Shown in pieces: positions 7,292 to 12,638 of a DNA stretch of 34,029 nt. Location: positions 1 to 34,029 of the forward strand of contig JACPTZ010000188.1 of NCBI GenBank assembly GCA_016192525.1, written 5' to 3'. Source of the DNA: Planctomycetota bacterium. Its GTDB lineage: Bacteria; Planctomycetota; MHYJ01; JACPTZ01. The translations under genes and the position numbers were made by a program. Numbering within the stretch: position 1 is the first letter of the stretch; each line of letters starts with the position of its first letter. The notes under the pieces are model-generated. The model searched no databases and was not told the origin of the DNA. It saw only the letters and a program-made list of their open reading frames with translations.

Positions 7292-8916
7292 TCCGACTCC
7301 TCTATGAATCTCCAGCGCCCCACCAGACTCCGCGACCCGATGCACCGTTCTCTCCCGCCCTCCCCGCGAACGACGAACAACGCCGCCAGTCTCTCCCGGT
7401 CCGCGACGCGCATTCCCTCATCCGGCCCGAGCACGAAGAGAGCTGTCGACCACGCATCAGCCCGCGCGGCATCGAAGTCCGCTACGGTCACGGAGAGGCA
7501 CCCCTCGGCGGGAAACCCCGATCGCGGATCGATCACGTGCCCGTATCGCACCCCCGCGATTTCGATCGCGCGTTCGGCATTCGAGGTGGTCGATACGGAG
7601 CCCCCGCGAACCGCGAGCCACGCCCGAGCCTCCCCATCCGCCACGGGATCCTGGACCAGAACCGGCCAATCCCCCCCGCCCGGGGGCAGGCCGACGCCCG
7701 CCCACTGTCCTCCGAAATCGATCACACCGGAAGTGACGCCTCCTTCGCGCAGGAGGCGAACCACCTCGTTGAGCGCGACCCCCTTCCCGATCCCGCCCAG
7801 ATCGATCCGCACTCCAGGGCGATCGAACCGCGCCGAACGCGAAAGCCCATTCAGATGAACGTGGCCCGGACCGATTCGTTCGCGCGCCTCTCTCAACTCC
7901 CCGTCGCCCGGACGAGAGCCGCGATCGGAGGCCCGTCTCCACACGTCCACCAGGGGGCCCACGGTGATGTCGAAGGCCCCTCCGGACCGGCCGCTGATAT
8001 CGAATGAACGCGCCAGCACGGCGAACACCTCTGCCGGAAGGGTCACCTCTCGAGTCGCCCCGTCGCGGTTCAGTTCGCCGATCGGGGTCTCCGCGCGATA
8101 ATCGCTGAGCAGAGCATCCCAGCGCTCGGCCTCGCGGAAGCCGGCCTCCAGAAGTCCGGCACCGGTCCCCTCGGGTGCCGCGTAGATCGTGATCGAGAGC
8201 AGCGTCCCCATCACCATGCGGCACCCGCGTACCATGGGTCGCGGCCCCCCGGCCAGCACCGACTCCGACGGCGAGTCCGGGGGGATCCTCCCGCCCGATT
8301 TCTCGCCGTCTCCCTCCGGAGCCGGCTTCGATCCGGACTTCGGAACCTTGCGCACCCCCGTAAGGTAGTAGTCCTTCAGGATGACGATCGACTTTCTCAC
8401 CCCGCGGCAGAGGGCTCGGACCGAGAGCGTGGCGCCGGTGATGTTGATGACGTCCTTGTTGATGTGAATCGGGTCGTCGAGGCTTTTGCCGGCGAATTGC
8501 TTCAGAAACCGCCTCTTCACGATCTCCCCGCCCCGACTCTCGCGATAAACGAGCACTTCGACGTCCTTCACCTCCGCCCTTTCATCGAGGACCACCATGA
8601 AGGTGAAGGGATGATACTTGCCGATCTCCTCGGTGAGAACGGCCCAGCCGGGAGACGCCTCCCCTTTCATCGGGCGGAAGACCGTCACGGAGAGATCATT
8701 CACGGGCCGCTTCAGCTTCTCGGCGAGCGCCTTGCGGTCGGCGTCGCTGAACGCCCAGACATCTCTTCGAATGTCGTCCGCCTCGGGAAAGGCCCGCTTC
8801 AATACTTCGGCCTCGGTGGCGTAGACCGTGGGCTCTGCGGGAGGAGGGGCCTCCTGGGCGCAGACTCGCACGGAGAGCACGATCACGCACAGCACGGCCA
8901 TCGGCAGCGGTCTCAT
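7288..8916 (-). CDS. FMN-binding (flavinylation target) domain fused to ApbE-type FAD:protein FMN transferase
   Basis: A 542-residue secreted protein. Residues 1-20 form a signal peptide ending VCA. Residues about 30-190 are an FMN-bind domain of the NqrC/RnfG type with the covalent attachment motif DVINITGATLS (155-165), the acceptor being Thr163. Residues about 230-530 are ApbE: MGTLLSITIY (236-245), FDITVGPLV (315-323), DLGGIGKG (372-379), SVSTTSNAERA (440-450), YGHVIDPRSGFPA (458-470) and ARADAWSTALFVLG (484-497). ApbE transfers FMN from FAD to the Thr of partner domains outside the cytoplasm, so this polypeptide seems to hold both enzyme and substrate. ATG 8916 overlaps the upstream stop as ATGA. 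The frame is open further upstream, but that part is shadow of the upstream gene. The GGQ at 402-404, where many ApbEs have GGN, is slightly unusual. Confidence 0.88.
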   Translation of the reverse strand: MRPLPMAVLCVIVLSVRVCAQEAPPPAEPTVYATEAEVLKRAFPEADDIRRDVWAFSDADRKALAEKLKRPVNDLSVTVFRPMKGEASPGWAVLTEEIGKYHPFTFMVVLDERAEVKDVEVLVYRESRGGEIVKRRFLKQFAGKSLDDPIHINKDVINITGATLSVRALCRGVRKSIVILKDYYLTGVRKVPKSGSKPAPEGDGEKSGGRIPPDSPSESVLAGGPRPMVRGCRMVMGTLLSITIYAAPEGTGAGLLEAGFREAERWDALLSDYRAETPIGELNRDGATREVTLPAEVFAVLARSFDISGRSGGAFDITVGPLVDVWRRASDRGSRPGDGELREARERIGPGHVHLNGLSRSARFDRPGVRIDLGGIGKGVALNEVVRLLREGGVTSGVIDFGGQWAGVGLPPGGGDWPVLVQDPVADGEARAWLAVRGGSVSTTSNAERAIEIAGVRYGHVIDPRSGFPAEGCLSVTVADFDAARADAWSTALFVLGPDEGMRVADRERLAALFVVRGEGGRERCIGSRSLVGRWRFIEESE

Positions 8917-9485
8917 CTCGGCGGCTCCACCTTCTCGACTTCGCGGGACTCCTCGAGGTCGGACACGGGCGCGGACCGCGAAGTCCGCCCGAACCACATC
9001 TCGCCGAGCGTCACCCCGGCCCCCCAGAGCGTGGCGGCGATGAAGACTCCCCCCGCCGCCAGAAGCGGACCCGCGAACGAGGGCGAATGGAAGCGAACCA
9101 GCCACGGACCCGCCATCATTCCGGCCCACGCGACGAACACCGAGAGGTAGCAGACGATCTTCGCCCGGTCCCCCCGCCGGGTGAGCTGGATGAAGTGGCA
9201 CAGGACGAAGGCGAGGAGCAGGGTCGAGAAGGAGTGGATGTGGATCCACTCCAGCAGCTCGCCCCGGCTCTTCTCGACCATGATCTCGCGGGCGTCGGGG
9301 TTCCCCTCATTGCCGAGGTAGAACTCGACGACCCCCTGCGTCGTCAGGCCGGTGGGCTGATAAAACGCATAGACGGCCACGGCGAGGGCGGCGCACGTGC
9401 CGGCAAGGAACAGCGAGATCAAAACCTTGTTCGGGAGCGGCGTGGCCGACAGGCTGAACCGCGGCATCGAGTGATACTGGCTCAT
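8913..9485 (-). CDS. Four-helix membrane protein with heme-like His pattern (redox subunit)
   Basis: A 190-residue protein with four predicted helices at about 20-42, 85-101, 108-130 and 137-160. Between helices 1 and 2 is a loop with EFYLGNEGNPDAREIMVEKS. Histidines at 82, 84 (HIH), 97 (CHF) and 133 sit at helix ends, as in b-type-heme or quinone-linked membrane subunits. The layout (one helix, YLGN-like loop, then His-rich helices) also resembles small membrane proteins found with multiheme cytochrome systems. ATG 9485 overlaps the IscU-like stop as ATGA, and its own stop overlaps the FMN-binding/ApbE start the same way, so the genes are translationally coupled. Its likely role is passing electrons from the quinone pool to the extracytoplasmic flavoprotein; this is inference. 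Confidence 0.78.
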   Translation of the reverse strand: MSQYHSMPRFSLSATPLPNKVLISLFLAGTCAALAVAVYAFYQPTGLTTQGVVEFYLGNEGNPDAREIMVEKSRGELLEWIHIHSFSTLLLAFVLCHFIQLTRRGDRAKIVCYLSVFVAWAGMMAGPWLVRFHSPSFAGPLLAAGGVFIAATLWGAGVTLGEMWFGRTSRSAPVSDLEESREVEKVEPPR

Positions 9486-9835
9486 GCCGACTTCCTTCGA
9501 TGGTCGTCCACCACGGCCCGGATCGCCTCCTCCGCGAGCGCCGCGCAGTGGTGCTCGTGAGGCGGCAGGGACATCGCCTGGACGAGGCGGGATCGGGTGA
9601 GCGTTCCCGCCTCGTCGATCGTCTTGCCGCGCATGTATCCCGCCACGTACGAGGCGATCGCCCGGGCCGTCCCGCACCCGAAGGCCCGGAACTGCACCTC
9701 CTCGACGATCCCGCGCTCGCCCACCCTCAGCTGCAACTTCATCACGTCGCAGCAGGTCCTGGCGCCGACGATGCCCGTACAGACATCGGGACCCGTCGCA
9801 GACGGCTTGCCGTTGCTCTCGGGGAGATCGGACAC
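9482..9835 (-). CDS. IscU/NifU-N-like Fe-S cluster assembly scaffold
   Basis: A 117-residue protein matching the IscU/NifU N-terminal family, the scaffold on which iron-sulfur clusters are built. The three cluster cysteines are present: Cys28 in RTCCDVMKLQLRV (aligned to the CGD of IscU, with Asp30 kept), Cys54 in FGCGTARAIASYV, and Cys97 in PPHEHHCAALAEEAI with the preceding His96. The start is GTG 9835, with GGGAGGAG overlapping the ferritin-like stop codon just upstream. No IscS, HscA or ferredoxin gene is nearby, so it probably serves the iron-handling operon or uses a cysteine desulfurase encoded elsewhere. Confidence 0.9.
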   Translation of the reverse strand: MSDLPESNGKPSATGPDVCTGIVGARTCCDVMKLQLRVGERGIVEEVQFRAFGCGTARAIASYVAGYMRGKTIDEAGTLTRSRLVQAMSLPPHEHHCAALAEEAIRAVVDDHRRKSA

Positions 9836-9837
9836 GG

Positions 9838-10263
9838 CTACTCCTCCCGGCGAAGCATGACCTCGAGGGAATCGATGTGACCCTGCTCCTCGAGCAGGAT
9901 GCTCCGAACGAGGAACCCCAGAGCCACGTCCTCCTTCACCAGCTTCAGGAGGTCCAGATAGTGCGCCACCGCCTGGCGTTCGGACTCCAGTTCCTCCTCG
10001 AGCATTTCCCGCGTCGTTTGCTGCGGCCCCGGCTCAAACACCTCGCTCACCTTCACCGACGGGTGCCCTCCCAGGGCCATGATCTTGTGGCCGAGCGCCG
10101 AGGCGTGGGACATCGACTCCTTCGCCCCGTCCTGCATGTACTGCACCACCGGGCCTCTCCCGATCCCGGGCACGACGAACGAGTGGTGGAGATAGCGAAC
10201 GATGGCCGCCATTTCGTGTTCCAGCATCTCGTTCAATTTCGCGATCACTCTCTTCTTGTCCAT
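9838..10263 (-). CDS. Ferritin-like diiron four-helix protein (bacterioferritin-like)
   Basis: A 141-residue helical protein with the ferritin-like carboxylate/His pattern: Glu17 in EHEMAAIVRYLHH, Glu49 and His53 in KESMSHASALGHK, Glu94 in EELESERQAVAHY, and Glu126 with His129 in EEQGHIDSLEV. These give two EXXH-type diiron half-sites, suitable for ferroxidase activity and iron storage or for protection against Fe/peroxide chemistry. It is shorter than most bacterioferritins and lacks an obvious heme Met. ATG 10263 has GGAG 9-10 nt upstream. It sits 2 bp before the IscU-like gene and 5 bp after the small lipoprotein gene, within the same operon. A Dps-like role cannot be excluded. Confidence 0.85.
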   Translation of the reverse strand: MDKKRVIAKLNEMLEHEMAAIVRYLHHSFVVPGIGRGPVVQYMQDGAKESMSHASALGHKIMALGGHPSVKVSEVFEPGPQQTTREMLEEELESERQAVAHYLDLLKLVKEDVALGFLVRSILLEEQGHIDSLEVMLRREE

Positions 10264-10268
10264 GGGCT

Positions 10269-10499
10269 CTACTCCTTGTCAGGAATCGACGAGGTCCCGT
10301 TCAGCGTCGTGGCGATCTGGTTCTCCACCCACTTTCGCACGTTCTCGTGCGGCAGAAACCCGCGACCGTCGAAGGCGTATTCGCAGATCCGAGGCGGGGT
10401 GGAGCATCCTGACGACAGGAACGAAAGACACAGAAGAGACAACCCTGCGGTCCGAAACAACTCAAGCGCCGGGAGGCGCTTGCGCGTGATGGGCTCCAT
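10269..10499 (-). CDS. Small putative lipoprotein
   Basis: A 76-residue protein with a hydrophobic N-terminal stretch (FRTAGLSLLCLSFLSSGC), Cys32 being a weak lipobox cysteine, and a short mature part with one more Cys. ATG 10499 has GGAGGAAG close upstream and overlaps the end of the previous gene by 38 bp. No family is recognised. Its place between a Cys-rich protein and a ferritin-like protein suggests an envelope-attached accessory factor of the iron operon. Confidence 0.62.
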   Translation of the reverse strand: MEPITRKRLPALELFRTAGLSLLCLSFLSSGCSTPPRICEYAFDGRGFLPHENVRKWVENQIATTLNGTSSIPDKE

Positions 10500-10752
10500 C
10501 CGCTTCCTCCTCGACTTTGAAAGAACCCGAAAACGCCATGCACCGAAAACTGCGCATGATCGCCAGACTCAGGGCATAGCAGCGATGATGGGCGCGGGTG
10601 AAGACGCGGTAGTCCGACGGCATCCGGATGCAGCCATCTGCCGAGGTCGGGGCCCCGCAGATCGTCTCGATCTCCTGCGAATCGAAGGTAGAGGCCAGGA
10701 TCACGTCCTGAACGACGCATCCCTTCTGCCATAGTCGTTTGCGTTCCGACAT
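10462..10752 (-). CDS. Cys-rich small hypothetical protein, first gene of the redox/iron operon
   Basis: A 96-residue soluble protein starting MSERKRLWQKGCVVQDV, with cysteines at 12, 32, 41, 58 and 71 and His pairs at 55-56 and 88-89. ATG 10752 is preceded by GGAGGGAG at about 4 nt, which supports it over upstream in-frame starts. The spacing of Cys and His would allow metal or Fe-S binding, but no known domain is recognised. It heads a series of coupled genes down to 6674. Confidence 0.62.
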   Translation of the reverse strand: MSERKRLWQKGCVVQDVILASTFDSQEIETICGAPTSADGCIRMPSDYRVFTRAHHRCYALSLAIMRSFRCMAFSGSFKVEEEADGAHHAQAPPGA

Positions 10753-10858
10753 CGCACTCCCTCCGCCGTTCAGAACTCCTGTCCGTATTAGGGGGTGTAC
10801 TGAAAAGGACAGAACCCCAGCCCGGCGGGAACCTTCGCCTGGCCCGCCCCTCGTTACG

Positions 10859-10880
10859 CCCCGTAGCACGTGCTACGGGG
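10859..10880. promoter_or_regulatory. Perfect 22-bp palindrome between the porin and the redox operon
   Basis: Each half is CCCCGTAGCAC, and the two halves form a perfect 22-bp inverted repeat centred on CG. It is followed by two direct copies of CGGGGCTAC (10876-10884 and 10886-10894). It lies 40 bp past the porin stop and 107 bp before the redox operon start. No T-run follows on either strand, so a dimer-binding operator or a mRNA 3' stem is more likely than an intrinsic terminator. Confidence 0.6.
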
Positions 10881-10920
10881 CTACTCGGGGCTACGGTGTT
10901 CTATTCCTGAATAGTCCGGG

Positions 10921-12303
10921 CTAGAAGTACGTAGCGATCGAGATCAGGAACGCGTTGTCATCCTTCTCGCTGAAGTCGCCTCCCTCATCGTTGAACTGGT
11001 AGTCGAACTTGATCACCGTCTTTCCGTTCGGCCGGAAGTTGAATCCCGGGGTAATACGCCGCAGCCGGCCCCCGTCGAGGTCGGTCTGGTCGTAGCGGAC
11101 CACCGCCGTGAAGGTGGCGTCCTCATCGCCGAATACCTTCGGTCCCCACGTCTTCAGACCCTCAGGCATGAAATGATAGTTCGCCTGGACGTAGAAACCC
11201 CAGAAGTCGCCGGGGATCCCGCTCGCCTTGGCGAACGAGTTTCGCGAGATGTCGGCGAAGGCATACTCGCCCTCCAGCTCAAAGGGACCCGTCTGCCACT
11301 TCGCGTCGAGGGCCCAGATCGTCAGCCGGTTGTCCCCCTTCTCGTCGTAGAGGCCGGTGTGGACCGATCCCCCCACTTCCAGGGCAAGGAAAGGACTGTA
11401 CCCGAGCCGCGATACAAGGGCCGGGGAGTTGTTGATATCCGACTTCTCACTCCCCTTCGCCCCGCGAAGGCCGTCGGTCTTCGAGATGAACGCCTTGCCC
11501 TTGGCGTCCAGCCCCTTGAACCCGTTCACGAGGTAGGCCTCGTAGTCGAGCTTGCCTGTTTCCCCCGGATAGAGCGATCCAAAGAGACCCGCTCCGGCCT
11601 CGCTCAGCGTGGTGGGGATGATCGTCCGATCGACGAGCGGGCGGTCGGTCAGATCCTGAATGGGCGAGTCGTGCACGGCATTCAGTTTTCCGAGCGGCGT
11701 CAGGAGCACGCCGGCCCGCACGTTGACGGCCTCATGGAGGAGAAGGTCCACCTGGGCGAACTCCACCTTGAGCTCGCCGTCGTCCTGGTTGTTCTGCGGC
11801 CCTCCGTGCTCGATCTCGATTTCGGTGGCGAACTTCACGTTCTCGGCCACGTCGCCATAGATGAACGGGATGAGGCGATGCTGGTCGAAGGTCTTGTTCT
11901 TGCCGCCCTGTTCGCGGAACTCGAAGTCGTAGTAGCCGCCGAGGTAGGTGTCGCGACCGAGCTTCGTGAGGAACGGTTTGGTGTAGATCCCGCCGAAGCC
12001 GGGGGCCGACTTCTCCTGCTCGAACTTCTCCGCCCGCTCCGGCAGCGGGCCCGGAATCCGCCGATCGGCCGGCGCCCCCTCCTCGACGACCGATTCCTCC
12101 GCTCCGGCGGCCGGCCTGAGCGCCTTCACCATGTCCTTCAGTTCGGCGATCTGCTTCTCGAGCGACTCGACGCGGGCCTTCAGCGCCTCGGTCTCCGCGG
12201 GAGCGCCCGGCTTCACGATGTCCTGGGACCAGACGGTTCCCCCGAAGAGACCCCAGAACGCGACGAGACCGACGATCATCGACCGACCTTTCCGGCCCTG
12301 CAT
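10921..12303 (-). CDS. Outer-membrane porin with N-terminal coiled coil
   Basis: A 460-residue protein with a signal peptide (MIVGLVAFWGLFGGTVWS, about 9-26). A coiled coil (ALKARVESLEKQIAELKDMV, about 40-60) of the kind that trimerises porins follows, then a linker, then alternating beta-strands (YLGGYYDFEF, VRAGVLLTPLG, AYLVNGFKG and others). It ends in a terminal Phe (ISIATYF), the BamA recognition signature. It resembles phosphate-selective/carbohydrate porin-like 16-18-strand barrels. ATG 12303 follows GGAGGTGAG at ideal spacing. Its position between fur-feo and the redox/iron operon suggests an outer-membrane route for metal or electron-shuttle compounds, but the specificity is not readable. 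Confidence 0.87.
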   Translation of the reverse strand: MQGRKGRSMIVGLVAFWGLFGGTVWSQDIVKPGAPAETEALKARVESLEKQIAELKDMVKALRPAAGAEESVVEEGAPADRRIPGPLPERAEKFEQEKSAPGFGGIYTKPFLTKLGRDTYLGGYYDFEFREQGGKNKTFDQHRLIPFIYGDVAENVKFATEIEIEHGGPQNNQDDGELKVEFAQVDLLLHEAVNVRAGVLLTPLGKLNAVHDSPIQDLTDRPLVDRTIIPTTLSEAGAGLFGSLYPGETGKLDYEAYLVNGFKGLDAKGKAFISKTDGLRGAKGSEKSDINNSPALVSRLGYSPFLALEVGGSVHTGLYDEKGDNRLTIWALDAKWQTGPFELEGEYAFADISRNSFAKASGIPGDFWGFYVQANYHFMPEGLKTWGPKVFGDEDATFTAVVRYDQTDLDGGRLRRITPGFNFRPNGKTVIKFDYQFNDEGGDFSEKDDNAFLISIATYF

Positions 12304-12323
12304 GACTCACCTCCGTCACAATG

Positions 12324-12365
12324 GACGCGTCCCTGAAGAGGGCGCGTCGGACCCCGAGAACGGGG
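12324..12365 (-). other. Two adjacent hairpins in the porin 5' leader
   Basis: A bulged stem GACGCG(T)CCCT-gaag-AGGGCGCGTC spans 12324-12348. A second stem CCCCG-agaa-CGGGG spans 12352-12365. Both would be in the porin mRNA leader, the first ending about 20 nt before the start codon. They may control translation or stability. They could also belong to the upstream edge of the divergent small-RNA promoter. Confidence 0.5.
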
Positions 12366-12372
12366 GCGGGGC

Positions 12373-12402
12373 TTGACGTCCTTCACCGCACGCGGCTACA
12401 AT
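12373..12402 (+). promoter_or_regulatory. Sigma70 promoter of a predicted small RNA, overlapped by an inverted repeat
   Basis: TTGACG (12373-12378) and TACAAT (12397-12402) are 18 bp apart, close to consensus, with a predicted start near 12409. A perfect 10-bp inverted repeat, CACCGCACGC (12384-12393) and GCGTGCGGTG (12403-12412), flanks the -10 box with a 9-bp spacer. This placement would suit a repressor site. Confidence 0.55.
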
Positions 12403-12408
12403 GCGTGC

Positions 12409-12482
12409 GGTGTCGGGTGCAAGCCCGATGCCCCCGGGCCGCCGGCTGTCCCCCAAGGATCCGCCGGCGGCCCTGCGTTTTT
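12409..12482 (+). ncRNA. Predicted ~74-nt structured small RNA between the feo genes and the porin
   Basis: Downstream of the promoter the sequence folds into TCGGG-tgcaag-CCCGA (12413-12428). A second, 11-bp stem GGGCCGCCGGC (12436-12446) / GCCGGCGGCCC (12463-12473) follows, then TGCG and a T-run at 12478-12482. No open frame with a ribosome site fits inside. No known RNA family is recognised. It runs antisense toward the 3' end of the feo operon and lies just upstream of the porin. A structure acting on the minus strand (porin leader) is an alternative, but the T-run supports plus-strand transcription. Confidence 0.45.
12436..12482 (+). terminator. Intrinsic terminator-like hairpin
   Basis: A perfect 11-bp GC stem (12436-12446 with 12463-12473) with a 16-nt loop is followed after 4 nt by five T on the plus strand. 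The same stem on the minus strand, after the small feo gene, has no T-run, so any termination there would be weak. Confidence 0.55.
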
Positions 12483-12485
12483 CAT

Positions 12486-12638
12486 CTAGACCTCCATCCC
12501 CTCCTTCCCTTCGGACCCGCACGCGTGGCACGCCGTCTCCTTCGGCCGCCGGACACCGAGCAGGTCGAACATCCGCCACACCAGAAACGCCCCGGCGCCG
12601 GACACGATCCCCCCCACCACCCACGATTCCAGCGTCAT
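12486..12638 (-). CDS. Small Cys-containing Feo-associated membrane protein
   Basis: A 50-residue protein with one helix (WVVGGIVSGAGAFLVWRMF, about 6-24) followed by a cytoplasmic-type tail with CHAC (Cys37, Cys40). The layout (helix then cysteines, directly after feoB) matches the FeoB-associated Cys-rich membrane proteins that accompany or replace FeoC. ATG 12638 overlaps the feoB stop as ATGA. It may sense or relay iron, or bind a cluster, near FeoB; this is inferred from position and form. Confidence 0.78.
   Translation of the reverse strand: MTLESWVVGGIVSGAGAFLVWRMFDLLGVRRPKETACHACGSEGKEGMEV

Noticed and set aside
11173-12336. 387-codon plus-strand frame opposite the porin
   Set aside because: No domain or ribosome site; the minus-strand porin has signal peptide, coiled coil and terminal Phe.
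12409-12482. tRNA or known riboswitch in the feo-porin gap
   Set aside because: The short stem-loop superficially resembles a T-arm but lacks the TTCRA loop, anticodon arm and CCA-type acceptor; no known riboswitch core was recognised.
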